DNA of 64,000 nucleotides, taken from assembly GCF_964355755.1 (NCBI RefSeq), contig NC_092677.1, forward strand, positions 1,059,001-1,123,000. Reading direction: 5' to 3'. This document shows, piece by piece, positions 49,276 through 61,132 of the stretch (its first letter is position 1; every line of letters begins with the position of its first letter). Origin of the DNA: Antedon mediterranea. Taxonomy: Eukaryota > Echinodermata > Crinoidea > Comatulida > Antedonidae. The notes under the pieces are model-generated. The model did no database searches and was not told the DNA's origin. It saw nothing but the letters and a program-made list of their open reading frames with translations. The position numbers were made by a program, and so were the translations under genes.

Positions 49276-49569
49276 AAAATAGTTGGATATCCCTATATTT
49301 TATTAACTTAAGTAATATGTGTCCGGAAAAAAAGAAAACTACCTATCCAAATAAAAATCAGCTTTCAGTTTGAGTGTTTAGCCTAGCTAGCTAGGCCCGA
49401 TCGACGACCGATGCGATGATGATAAAGCAGGCAACCAGGAGAGGCCAGTTAGGGAGCATGCAGCAGCAGCAATCTCGACTATCGAGTGACCAAACCCATT
49501 TTATGGAACGCCCACAGAGACAAACTAATTTGTGTATCAATCTCAAAAACCTCAAAAGGATGTCATTGA

Positions 49570-49737
49570 CGTAGTCTAGCTTCCAGACTGAGTTTTGACC
49601 TAATATTAGCAAAAAGATTGGCACATATGGCGTTTCATTCGTATACTACTAAGCTTGTAAACTATCAGATACTATTCGAAATAAAAAATATAAATAAAAA
49701 AGACAATAAATATAGACTTGGGTTGGGGCAAGTCTAT
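49570..49737. repeat. Dispersed repeat, copy 2
   Basis: GACTGAGTTTTGACCTAATA ... CACATATGGCGTTTCATTC ... GACTTGGGTTGGGGCAAGTC, related to 26899-27072. Confidence 0.6.
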
Positions 49738-50832
49738 CGTCGACGATGAAATTCTTCTTATATTGTCAATGCAATATAAAATACATAAAAGATACGATAA
49801 ATTCGTTTTGGTTAGTTAGTTATGGATCCCTGCTGCATCATGTCATACCACCAACCTGGGAATATTTCAATCTCATTAAATTAATTCCCAATAATAATGA
49901 TTCGAAGTTGTTGATAAGTTGAGGCATAGAGGTATTTATACCTGCATGGTTGGAGGGATGTATATGTTCGATGAATGTTTTAATCATGTTATATGGTAAA
50001 TAGGCCTACATTTTCTTTTGAGAGAGCTTCATACACACGGCCCGCAATTTTTTAGGGCTGATGCTCAGTTTGTTGATGCTCTGTTTTCATGGTAGCCTAA
50101 CAAAATCAAGAATGAAACATTTAAATACAAAGTTATAAGAAACACATATAAACATAAAATGCATAAATAATTCAAAATTATTGTAATTACGTACGATAGC
50201 TGGTTTACGTTAAAAAAAAACATGATCATTTGTTCCTCCGTCATCATCACGATTAGTATCACCGATCATCAACAAAATATATAGGCCTATCTACCTATTC
50301 ATCTTTTATTCTTTACCAAAACAATGTGGTTGTTAAGGCATTAAGACACAACCAATACGGAGTTCAATCAATTTATTTTGCACTTAAATAATTAATAAAT
50401 TATAAATACATGAATAAAAACTGTATAGGCCTATTAATAATAAATAATAATATTTTAATAAAAATGGAGAGGTAAACACGCATACCAAATACGCTGTCGA
50501 GTAAATTCTTATGTTTAAGTTAATCTAAGATAAATAAAAAAATGCCGTAAATGAGATGCAAAAGAGAAAGATGTATATATTGTAGATCAATTTTGAAATC
50601 AGTATCTTTATAAAACAGTTAATCATCGTAATTAGGAATACGTTTTGTTGAGGAGTGCGGTAAAAACAAAAATTAGACGGGAGAGAGCGTAACAACAGTA
50701 AACGATGAGGGCGCATGTAATTCAATTTTATTCAATCAATTGAGGCCTACTTTCAAAATCTCACAGAGTGACAAGGAAGGGCAACTTCGATTTATATTCC
50801 ATATTCGCTATACTAGTAATTCTGTCTGTGTG

Positions 50833-50872
50833 ATGATGACTTTTTGTTTGCTGCTATTTTTTCTTGTATTTG
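50833..50872 (+). CDS. Gene F exon 1: signal peptide
   Basis: Two tandem ATG codons, then FCLLLFFLVFG, donor GTAAGT, phase 1, compatible with the V exon at 55721. It is separated from it by nested retrotransposons. Confidence 0.65.
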
Positions 50873-53800
50873 GTAAGTACCAGGCTGTAACTAAGAAAAC
50901 ATTTGATTTTCAATTTTTGGTATATACACATTTAAAATCCTCATATAGTTTATACGTAGGTAGGCCTTATAGTACGTACCTTTCCGTCATTGTTTGAGAT
51001 ACAAATAATCATCATGCATGTTATTTCCGGATTTATAGAGGTGGTTCTAACTTAGGTTAACAATTATAAAAGTAAACTATTAATTACAAAATCTTGGAAT
51101 TTGCCGGACCACTGGTTTGGTTTGTGTGAGAGCCCAGAACAGAAAACACAATAATAATAATGTTAAATTTACTAAAGCGCAAAATGCAGGACACCTAAGC
51201 GCTGAACAATCAACGGAAGAAAGAAGAGCAAAAACTAAAGAAAATGCAATTTAAAAAGGTGGGATTTCAGGAGTTGTTTGAATGCTGTGAGTGATTCAGC
51301 ATTCCTGATATTGGAAGGGCGTTCCACAGAACAGCCGCTGACCATGAAAAGGCACGTTGTCCATAAAATTTTGTTAAAGGCTGTGTAGGTATAGGCCTGA
51401 GTAAAATCTCAGATGATGAAAGTAATGAGAAGAATTTTAAACATTTTCTCTTCTCAACTGGCAACCAATGTAGATGTTGCAATACTGGTGTTATGTTTTG
51501 ACATATTGGGATGCGAAGAACCAGACGGGCAGCAATGTTCTGTCTCTGAAGCCATTTCTAAGTTAATAAACGTACATAAATCTCCTGGACCTTACAATAT
51601 TTCTCCTTCACTTCTTAAATTAGCTGGTCCTGTTATCTCTTCATATCTTACTAACATCTATATCACTTTCTCTTGGCCAAGTTCCACATGATTGGAAAAG
51701 GGCTAATGTTGTACCAGTTTTCAAATCAGGTAATCGTGCAACACTTAAAAACTATCGACCTATTTCTCTTTGCTCTATTCCTTGTAAACTCTTAGAAGGA
51801 CTTCTTTCTACCCATATTAACACTCACTTAACTAATATATGTTATATATATATATATTGCTCAAGTCTCCCAACTTTACCATCACCTTGCTTCTAATCTT
51901 GATAAACGTAATTCTCATAAAACCGATGATATATTTCTGGATTGGTCCAAGGCCTTTGATAAGATTTCTCATACTCTTCTTCTTCAAAAAATTCACAACT
52001 ATGGTTTCTCTGTGGCTCTACACTTAATTGGATTTCCTCTTACCTAATTGGTCGGTCACAGAGAGTGCTTTTTAATGGTTCCTCCTCCAATTGGGCCCAT
52101 GTAACATCTGGGGTTCCACAGGGATCTCTACTAGGCCCTTTGTTATTTAATATTTTTGTTTCGGATCTTTCCTCTACTCCTCAATCTAATATTCTCCAAT
52201 ATGCTGATGACACTGTTGTCTTCAAGAATATTCAATCTAACTCTGATTCCCTTATCCTACAATCTGATCTTGACAATATTCTTTCTTGGTCCAACGTAAA
52301 TAAAATGTCACTTAACATCAATAAATGTAAAGTTATGCACGTTTCTCGCTCTCGAAATCCCACTCTCTACCCTTAGGCCTATACTCTTAATGATATCTCT
52401 CTATCTCTAACTAACAGCCATAAATACCTTGGCATTCCCCTTAATAGTACCCTTTCCTGGCACGACCACATTTTAGCTGTTCACTCTTCTGCCTCCAGGA
52501 CTTTAGGATTTATCCGTCGTACTGTTGGTACCAATGACTCTCATTCTCTTCTTCTGCTTTACAAATCCTTATGTAGTCCGATTCTGGAATATGGTGCTCC
52601 TGTGTGGTTTCCACATTTGGCTTCCCATCTTAATCTCCTTGAAAAACCTCAACGCATTCTTACAAGATACTTTTTTCCAGGTAAACACTTCGAACGTCCT
52701 ACTTACGCCAAAAGATTAGCTCTCCTTCATCTTCCTTCTTTGGCTTCTCGGATTGATTTCCAAACTATTATCTTTGTTGTCAAATGTGTATACACTATTA
52801 TTGATCTCGATGTTTCTTCTTTTTTTTCTCCTATTTCTCGTCACAAATTATTAATTTATTTTTTCTCGTCATTTATTTTATATTTTTATTATATTTTATT
52901 TATGTTAAAGGAAAGTCTTTAAACAGCGATTTGGGTTCGCTTGTGACAATCCTGGCTTTTTGTTTCATTATATATTTTTATGTTTTCTGTTGTAATTGTA
53001 ATGAGCCGATATTGAATAAATCAAATCAAAAACACGTTGAACCACGCGATAGCTTTAGCTGAAAGCCCACAAAGAAGAGAGTTGCAAGAGTCTAGCCTGG
53101 ATGAAACAAATGCATGGACCATGAGTATTTCTGTCGATTTAGGGTCTAAATACTTTCGAACATGTCAAATCTTGCGAATGGAATTCATTGCAGATTTGCA
53201 CACTTTGTCAACATGAGCAGACAAATTGAAGATGGGGTAATCAAAGAGTTACCAATTTTAAAAGAGAGTATCCAGTCTGAAGGTCAGATAGCGAGACGTG
53301 AAATGAATCAATTCAGTCTTGGCATCGTTCAGTACAAGCATGTTATGTGTACACAATGATTTGATTTCGGCGATGCAAGTTTCAAGCTTTTTCACAGCCC
53401 TTTCACGATCTTTGGGCTGGAATGCAATATAGGGCTGGGTGTCGTCAGCATAGACCATGAACTGCACACCATGTGCGGCAATGATGTCTTGTAATGGGGC
53501 GGTGAACAGGATGAACATATGCTAATTGGACCGATGACAGAGCCTTGAGGGATGCCAAAATTAATTGGAACTGGATCAGACATTGTAGAGTTGATTTCAA
53601 TGGAGTAAGTTCTGCCATTTAGGTAAGATGAAAACCAATTTATAGCAGAGTACCGTTAATACCGTAACGTGAGAAAAGGCGACGTAGGAGCTGTGAATGG
53701 TCTATAGTATCAAATGCAGCACTGAAATCGAGGAAGACAAGCAGCACATCCATGCGTTTATCCACAGCAGTCAAGATGTCATTCTGTACTCGCAGTAATG

Positions 53801-56800
53801 CAGATTCTACACTATAGCCTCGACGGTAAGCTGACTGTCTAGGAGCGAATAGATTATATTCCTCAAGATACGATTGCAGCTGTTTAGTGACGACCCTTTC
53901 AATGATCTTTCCCAGGAAAGGGAGGTTTGATATTGAACGATAACTTGATAGCTCTTCGGTGCTAAGGGATTGGCCCTTCAACAATGGAATAATGCTAGCA
54001 TGTTTGCGAGAAGATGGAAAGACGCCAAAATTCAATGATGCGTTCACTATCTTTGTTATGGCTGGTAAGAGCGTTTGGATGCAGGAACGGTAAATGGTAA
54101 GATGTAGAGGGTCTTGAGAGCAGGAAGTGATGTTAGATGAATTAATGATTTTGTAAATGAATTTGTTAATGAAGTTGGAAGATTTGTTAATTGGTGTGAA
54201 GATATGAACTTAATACTTAATATTACTAAAACCAAAGAGATGATAATAGATTTTCGTAAAACTGCAGTTGAACATAATGTAATAACTATTAAAGGAACCG
54301 AGGTTGAAAGAGTAACCCAATACAAATACTTAGGTACTATAAATGACAACAAATTAAAATGGGAGTCAAACTCTCTCATGATTTCCAAGAAGGCATCTCA
54401 AAGGCTCTACTTTCTCAGAAAACTCAAGCAAATTAGAGTTGATAACACTATTTTAATTCTATTTTATCAAAGTATTATTCAAAGTATTTTATCTTTTAGC
54501 ATTGGATGTTTTTATGGTAACTTTACTGAAAATGATAAGAAAAATATTGAGAGACCACGTAAAATTGCACAACGTATTATTAAAGCTGATCTTACGCCTT
54601 GTTCATTTATCTATGAAAAGAGTATTCTAAAAAAAGTAAACAATATTATGAAAGACCCCACTCATCCGTTACATTACTGTTATAACTTAAATAGATCAGG
54701 CATTAGGCTACGACCTCCAAGAGCAAATCTTTGTAGAACTAGAAAATCCTTCGCTGTAAATAGCATTCATATTTTTAATTCTAATGTAAGACGTTAATGC
54801 AATTTTTAATAGTTTTACATTTTTAACAGTATTTTTAACTTTTTATCTTGTATTTTTAATCTGTTATTATACTGTACGTTTTTAAATTGTTGCAATATTA
54901 TTGTTTTAATCTACCAAGCAAAGTGAATTTCCATTTTTATGGACAAATAAAATTTCTTGAATCTCTTGAATCTTGAATCTTGAATCTTAAGTACTTCATC
55001 TTCATGAACCGCACTGAACATATTAAAAAAGGAAGTTCTGTATGTTTTTGATTCAGCAGCAATTGTAATTTGTTGTTAATTTGTGGCAATTAAGTTCCGG
55101 TAAAGTCTCTTAACCTTGGATGAGAAAAAGCTTGCAAATGAATCAGCAAGATCTTTAGAGTTGTCATGACTAGGAACAGGGTGAGATGATATTGATGTAA
55201 GTTTGTCTATAACACGGAATAAATTTCTCTGGTCTAAACTCGTTATTATATTACTGTGATAATCAGTCTTTGCTCCGATTAGTAGCAATCTATATTTATT
55301 GCATTGTGCTAAGTAGATTTGTTTATCTATCTCTGATTTAGATTTTTGTTCGTTCTTTTTTTGCAACGCGATGAATATCTGCATACCAAGGTGAATGTGG
55401 ACGTGGGACGTTTCACAGGGAGAGCGTGTGTGTTTAATGTAGAACCTAGAACAATAGAAAGAATGCATTCACTAGAATTGTGATTGTTGTCGTCTTTCTC
55501 ATTTTAATACTTTGAAGAATAATGTTATCAATTAATCAAATTTATTCACCTCCCTTAGGAGAAACATATAAAAACTGTAAAAAAACACATCAAAATGAAG
55601 ATTCACACGAATCATAAAAAGATTAAAATGGTTCAACAAGTTAAATAAAGTGTCAAAATCATTGTGAAAAGGGCAGACTTGTTATATTCAAAAGCAAGTA
55701 AAGTAACTTATTAGTTTCAGATACATGTGCACAAGCGACAGTGACAGTGGATGCTGGTACAGCAAAAGTTGATGAAGCTGCAACAATGACGTGTACTTAT
55801 ACACTTGAACCAAATGATTCATTGCTACAACTGGCTTGGGCAAAAGCTGACGACAGTGGACAAGTAGTAGGAAGTGCTCTTGTCACTACAGGACAACCAA
55901 ACAATGATCGATACAGTTTGTCCAATGATAATCTTATAATAACTGATGTTGTGAGAGGTGACGCAGACAACTATCGTTGTAGCGTTAGCACCGTTGGTGG
56001 AAATAGTGCTGAAAACTTTGCTAATCTCACAGTCTATTGTGAGTATTTTTAATAGTAAAAAGGATTTTTTTAAATTTATTTAAATATGTTTATTTCAGGT
56101 ACTGTACAATACATGTCAGTTAGTACAGTAATTTTAATTTCATCTTTGAATCATAAGTTTCACAATCAGAAAAAAAAATGAAACCAATAATTTGGATAAA
56201 AAGTAAAAGATATATCATCATCTATTGTGATATTCAATTTATTTTGGTGGTATGATGGTAATTAACTTTCCAATTTATGTGTTTGCTTTTTAGAGTATAA
56301 TGTACATAATTTACAAATTTAATCTAAAAAATGTATATATAATATGATATATAAAGTGAAAAGCAATTATAATGCAGGGATGTTATTTACATCAGAACCA
56401 AACGAATATTCAATATCCTATGTATGTATTATATTGTCAAAGAAGAGTACTAAACATTAACAATTACTGTATTACAATTGTAGACATGTCAATTGTGTAA
56501 TTCTAAACAAATGATAATGCAAGAACTGTACAGTATAATTTTGCCATTTCAGATCTTGAAGTACCAGATTTGAAACCAGTAGAATTGCATGCCACATTAA
56601 ATGAAACAGCGATATTTACATGTTCTGAACTTGAAGGTTTACCAACACCAATTACTATCACATGGATCAAAGTTGGCAATCCACTTGATGTTTCTAATAC
56701 AGACAAGTATCCAACTTCTGATGCAACATTGACGATTAATAACGTTGATGAGACAGATGAAGGAATGTATCAGTGTAGAGCAGAGAATGCTGCTTACAGT

Positions 56801-57922
56801 GGAATAGATGGGAAACTTAGTAATACTGCCACACTGTCAATAGGTTGGTGGGAATAAACATTTTAATAAATAATGTATTTTATTAGCATCATTGTATAAG
56901 TATTTTCTGCATGTCATAATTATAAATGGAATATTCATATTACAGTATATTATGTCATGTGGTAACAAAAATAAAGCACAGCGAAAACAGCGATAACTGA
57001 AAGTTTTAGTTTATTAAAGTCATTTTTATAAAATGAACGCATGACGTGTCGGATTATTGCTTGTTTATTTTCTATTTCTTTAGCATTGGCGACAACTTCT
57101 TTTATATCCAGTAAGTCAACTACACGTAGGTTTCGTTTGTTTGCACTGCATTGTAAATTTCCGGGATTTTGAATTTGCGAAAAAAAAGGATAGCAATTAA
57201 AAGGGATATCCCTGCCCCATCCCCATGATCTGTATCATGCCTTAAAAGGGAAAATAATGTCAACAGTACATTATTGTAAACATGTTTAAAACACGGCATG
57301 GTAACACGATCCTTCTGTATTATTTGTTCAGTTTTAAGTACAGAAGTTCCAAAGAGAGAGAATGATTGTAATTCAACTGGTCTTGTTGTTGGAATGACGT
57401 TTGTTGGTGTGCTCATTGGATTCATTCTCTGTTTGCTTGTGTGTTTTATCATCAGCAAAATAAAGAAATCACATGCACAGGTAAAGTATAATTCAGAACG
57501 TAGAACCAAAAGCAAAAGTGTAGACTTAAAATGACCAAAGTTTAATGAAATACCGCACACTTAAGTAATAGAAACTATTTTAACATTAAATATGATTTTT
57601 TATTTTGAAGGTACCGACATCGAAAAACACCAACCAATCAGGGGTAAGGATGTTACTTCAACTTTAAGTATTCAATTTCACTCGTCGTCGTCATCATCAT
57701 CATTATTATCACTATTGCCACCAATATATCAATAAAGGTTTACACGATTTTCATTCTTTTTTTTGCATGCACTAAACTTTTGTATTTTTTTAGCTGCAGG
57801 CGTATATGACTTATACTGGGGAGACAGATAAAGATACAAGCCACACATACCAAGATTTACAGAAGAAAGAAGATAATCAAGCTGTATATGTAAATGTTAA
57901 AGCAAAAAAGGACAAAAAATAA
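50833..57922 (+). CDS. Gene F: Ig receptor with YVNV tail, partner of G
   Basis: Exons: 50833-50872 signal peptide, 55721-56038 V(b), 56553-56843 Ig, 57084-57110 stalk, 57332-57480 membrane, 57611-57643 linker, 57800-57922 tail. All open and in phase. Intron 1 is 4.8 kb and filled with nested non-LTR retrotransposons, so joining the signal exon to the V exon is the least certain step. The V domain is almost the same as that of the divergent gene G, but the tail is of the A/E type (YMTY, TYQDLQ, VYVNVKA). An AATAAA lies at 57936-57941, 14 bases past the stop. Predicted activating-type partner of G. Confidence 0.83.
51490..53035 (+). mobile_element. Plus-strand non-LTR retrotransposon fragment
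   Basis: Degenerate RT domain: HKSPGPYNISPSLLKLAG, then GVPQGSLLGPLLFNIFVSDL and QYADDTVVFK, followed by KCKVMHVSRS. The 3' end is AATAAATCAAATCAAAA near 53035. Inserted into the minus-strand element, in intron 1 of F. Frameshifts make it inactive. Confidence 0.78.
54118..55000 (+). mobile_element. Plus-strand non-LTR retrotransposon 3' fragment
   Basis: A 197-codon open frame (54204-54797) with ILNITKTKEMIIDFRKT, TQYKYLGT and RLYFLRKLKQ gives the C-terminal RT region. The 3' end runs into a (TTGAATC)n tail at about 54957-54987. It splits the minus-strand element between VHEDEVLK and DPLHLTIYRS. Confidence 0.78.
55721..56038 (+). CDS. Gene F exon 2: V(b)-type Ig domain
   Basis: 106 codons, phase 1-1, same length as G 48434-48117 with about three replacements. 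The following intron is also nearly identical to that of G over much of its 0.5 kb, whereas similarity stops just upstream of this exon. Confidence 0.9.
56553..56843 (+). CDS. Gene F exon 3: Ig (I-type) domain
   Basis: 97 codons, phase 1-1. AIFTCSELEGLPTPITITW and DEGMYQCRAENAAYSG. The donor is a weak GTTGGT; the H copy has the same GTTGGT at that place. Confidence 0.82.
57084..57110 (+). CDS. Gene F exon 4: short stalk
   Basis: Nine codons, phase 1-1, acceptor TTCTTTAG, donor GTAAGT (LATTSFIS). Conserved in H at 61106-61132, which supports it as a real exon. Confidence 0.68.
57332..57480 (+). CDS. Gene F exon 5: transmembrane segment
   Basis: Phase 1-0. ENDCNSTGLVVGMTFVGVLI then GFILCLLVCFIISKIKK. 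Acceptor TTGTTCAG, donor GTAAAG. Two further copies lie at 61375 and 63308. Confidence 0.86.
57611..57643 (+). CDS. Gene F exon 6: linker
   Basis: 11 codons, phase 0-0 (VPTSKNTNQSG), donor GTAAGG; copies in H and in the orphan cassette. Confidence 0.75.
57800..57922 (+). CDS. Gene F last exon: tyrosine-motif tail
   Basis: 40 residues then TAA. YMTY at 2-5, HTYQDLQ at 15-21, VYVNVKA at 29-35, Lys-rich end. An alternative acceptor six bases upstream (TTTTAG/CTGCAG) would add two residues. Confidence 0.86.
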   Translation, partial: AYMTYTGETDKDTSHTYQDLQKKEDNQAVYVNVKAKKDKK

Positions 57923-59118
57923 TATACATGTTTAAAATAAAATGAAAGAAATACATCAGTATTATTATTCTTATTATTAATGGAATATCATTGGTTTGAA
58001 ACTACAATGACATACCTCTTTTTTTATTATAGAAATAAAGAGAAATCATAACCTGTAGAAAGTGTTTTCTTTCTCTTGATGTAACTCTTTAACGCGTACA
58101 AATTTAATAACAAGAAATGTGAATGCTGTAATTTGTATTATCATTAACTAAACAAATATACACAAGTACCTATAGTGACATAAAATATACCAATATTATA
58201 TAGAAACATGTGATATAGGCCTAAAGATGAAAACCACAAACATACTTGAAAAATGTAAAAAAAAAGATATGTAACTAACAACGATACATTTATTAAAATG
58301 TTATTTTCTATTTTTGATTTTTTTGAATTAAAACTTGCTTGTATTAGACCAACTTTGATTCGTTACTTTGATTTTAATGTTTGAATGCATTAGTACATTG
58401 ACATATAATGACATACTAGAATAGACAAGACAATCAATTCTTTTAACACGCGTGTAATTGTATTATTGTTATATAGCATTCTTTAATTTAATTCGCCTCG
58501 AGATGTGCTTTGGTTGGTTGCTGCCATATTTTTTCAAAGAGTTTAGTAATGATCAAATTGATTTTTAAACGTACAAACTAAATTCTAGGGACAAATTGGA
58601 CGGAGGTTTTAAAGTTATGTGCGATTCAGGTTCATTTGTTTTTTAGGGAAGACATTAAGAAATACCTATAAAAATAATAAATAGTAGTTTGAACTACTTA
58701 CTGTATAAATACAATTTTTAAAAGGCTAGGTGTTTTATGATTTTATTTTAAATAATTGATACTATTAAAAAAGAATAATTGTATCATCTTGATTTGGACG
58801 GAAGTAAAGTGCACTATAATTATGAAGGAAGTAAAACTAATATATCACAAGTATGAATGGCAATCCAGAATCATAACAACGACAGGAACAATCAATACTT
58901 CAGTATACAATACAGTATAGTGTGGTAGAGTGCAAGACAATAATAGTGAAATAGTCATCACCTAATAAAGCGGAAAAGATTTCCATATTTTACAGATTTG
59001 TAATGGAGGCGAAAAGTAAAAATGCGATGATTGTAAGTACAAAAATATTTAAAATATTTTTTCACACAATGACGCAATCGTAAATCGTTAATAGCTATTT
59101 TGTTTAATTTATTTTCAG
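57923..59118. other. F-H interval
   Basis: 3' UTR of F then AT-rich sequence without recognisable exons. A short ATG frame near 59003 followed by a GTAAGT could be a decayed signal-peptide exon of the V relic that follows. Confidence 0.4.
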
Positions 59119-59240
59119 ATACAAGTGGAAAGTTTGACAATGTAACAATGATGTGCACTCCTACATTTGTTACAGGAGATTCGTTGCTTCAACTGGTTTT
59201 GTCAAAAGTTAATGTCAGTGGTCAACAAGAAGCTAGCTAG
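59119..59240 (+). pseudogene. Relic of a V(b) exon
   Basis: After ATTTTCAG the frame gives NVTMMCTPTFVTGDSLLQLV then a stop near QQEAS. This matches the first half of V(b) (ATMTCTYTL, DSLLQL), but the core Trp is lost and the second half is absent. Evidence of another receptor copy between F and H. Confidence 0.68.
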
Positions 59241-59398
59241 CTAGGCCTTCTTGCAGTACAGAAGTACAGAGCAATGATCGTTAAAAAAAAGATGCCATGC
59301 CCTTTAAATCATGCACAGAAGAGGGCGGTGTTTCGCCTTACTACAAATAATGTACTAATAAAGTTGCATTTCCTTCTTGTAAATAGATTGCTGTGAAG

Positions 59399-59444
59399 AT
59401 GAAGAGTGTTTTCTTCTTGTTATTGTTTCTTCTATATTTACGAA
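59399..59444 (+). CDS. Gene H exon 1: signal peptide
   Basis: ATG then a strongly hydrophobic FFLLLFLLYLR, donor GTAAGT, phase 1. TGTAAATAG upstream may be a 5'-UTR intron acceptor. Confidence 0.68.
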
Positions 59445-60049
59445 GTAAGTACAATTCACTAAACTAAACCTATACTATTAAGCATTCTCTAATAGTTCAT
59501 AAACTTTGATGATTTGAACAGTTATTAACTAAATATATTTTGCTTGTAAAGTAAATATATCTCTATTTATGGTAGGTTTATGGCACGTCAGGATGGACAT
59601 ACATAGTCATGTCCGTCCTAGCATGCCATATATGTTCAAACGCTAGTTTATAGGTTAGCTATAAAATACTGTAAAGGCCTGTAACATCGTGACAGTACTC
59701 ATGCTGCTTTAATGTCGCTGTGCTACTAATTGTGAAAATACAGTAGTTATATATACATATATGTTTTCAGTATTTTTTGTTTGTGTTGTTTGCATTTCCT
59801 ATAATTTTGTTTCCAGAAATGACAACAAAAAAAAACTCTCTTGACATCAACACAATGTTTAATAAATGGTAGGCCTACTAGACATACAGCACATGTTTGT
59901 AGCAAGCTATCTTTAAATATAAGTAACAAGCTTTATCTTTTATAACACCAAATCAACGTAGCTACCCTAAACTAAAAAAAAAACATGCAATAAAAGTGCA
60001 CAATATGCAGTATTTATAATAATTACTGCACAATTTTTTTTAGTTTTAG

Positions 60050-60361
60050 GTACACATGCACAAACTACATCTGTGACAGTGGGTGGTGATACAGTTAAAG
60101 TTGGTGAGGTTGCGACGATGACGTGTAGTTATACACTTCAAGCGGGAGATGTCTTGAATCAACTTGTTTGGTTCAGAGTAGATGATGGAAAAAACTATCT
60201 CGTATCTTTAGTTGAAACAAGCAATGGTCGTTATAACTTATCTAATGACAAAGATCTTATGATAAGTAATGTTGAAGTAAATGATGCAGGAAATTATTTT
60301 TGTACAATTTAGACACAAACGTTTCAAATTGCTGACTACTATGGTGAACTTATAGTCCAAT
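60050..60361 (+). pseudogene. Gene H V(b) exon with nonsense codon
   Basis: Keeps ATMTCSYTL, NQLVWFRVDD and NDAGNYFCTI, then TAG; beyond it the frame continues to YYGELIVQ and a GTGAGT donor. A single point change explains the stop. Confidence 0.83.
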
Positions 60362-60520
60362 GTGAGTTTGTCATTTCTTTGTCATAAACGTTAAATACAC
60401 AAACTCTGTTCGACAATCTTCAAATTACAATAAATAATTATAATTAAAAATTATCAAAATGAAAATAAAGCTGTGTTTATGGTATTACATTTAATAGTCA
60501 AATTGTCTATTACACCGCAG

Positions 60521-60801
60521 ATCTTGACACACCAGTTGTGACTCCAGCTCAATTGTCTGCCAATATGGATGAAACAGCATTGTTTTCTACTGTACCTGTT
60601 GGATTCCCAACATCAATTACCATCACATGGATCAAAGATGACGTCGAACTTTATGTTTCTGATATAGAAAAGTATCCGTTTTCTGATGCAACATTAACGA
60701 TAAAGAATGTAAATGAGACAGATGCAGGAAGTGTATAGCAGAGAATGCTGCTTACATGGGAGAAGAAGGAAAAGGTAGTAATACTGCTACACTGTCAATG
60801 G
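60521..60801 (+). pseudogene. Gene H Ig exon, decayed
   Basis: Aligns with F 56553-56843, but the first cysteine codon region (ALFSTVPVG) and the MYQC segment are deleted, giving a frameshift and TAG at 60736-60738. Confidence 0.83.
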
Positions 60802-61105
60802 GTTGGTTGGAAAACAAACTTGTTATAACTGCTGATACAGCAATATCATATTTTATTGATATTTTCTACAAGGACCAAATTGCCTTTCATAATAATTGGT
60901 TAATATTCCTATTATGTTACGTGGTAATGAAAATGAAGCACAGCTACACAACAAAAACTGTTGGAAGTTGGGGGAAAGGTTTGGAAAAAGAAAGGGAAAT
61001 GTTTTAATACTGATTGGTGTGAAACGATATTCTTTTTTTTTAGTTATAAAAGGCTTTTTGTGATATGACGTGTTACTAATATTGCTTGTTTCTCTATTTC
61101 TTTAG

Positions 61106-61132
61106 CACTGACGACAACATCTTTTATATCCA
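61106..61132 (+). CDS. Gene H stalk exon copy
   Basis: Nine codons (LTTTSFIS), same splice signals as F 57084-57110. Confidence 0.6.

Larger units (their letters stand above)
48871..50832. promoter_or_regulatory. Divergent 5' region of G and F
   Basis: The two start codons are just under 2 kb apart on opposite strands. The interval holds a dense AGGCCTAG/CTAGGC cluster (49045-49275) and a dispersed repeat (49570-49737). The promoter position cannot be fixed by eye. Confidence 0.42.
51150..55530 (-). mobile_element. Minus-strand non-LTR retrotransposon, broken by later insertions
   Basis: Pieces on the minus strand in protein order: 55468-55060 (region before the RT, NLFRVIDKLTS ... FASFFSSKVKRLY, VHEDEVLK), 54115-53258 (RT: SIIPLLKG, SYRSISNLPFLGKIIERV, FLDFSAAFDTIDH, GIPQGSVIGP, YADDTQ) and 51482-51170 (C-terminal LHWLPVEKR ... 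LWNALP), ending in an ATT-rich tail near 51150. Frames are broken. Two plus-strand elements interrupt it. CR1/L2-like by style. Confidence 0.75.

Noticed and set aside
51413-55468. Reverse-transcriptase frames as possible retroviral genes
   Set aside because: Motif order, A/T-rich or microsatellite 3' tails and the absence of LTRs, gag or protease point to non-LTR retrotransposons.
57120-57560. Minus-strand frames opposite the membrane exons of F, H and the orphan cassette
   Set aside because: Antisense shadows: they recur only because the exons are duplicated, and have no motifs of their own.
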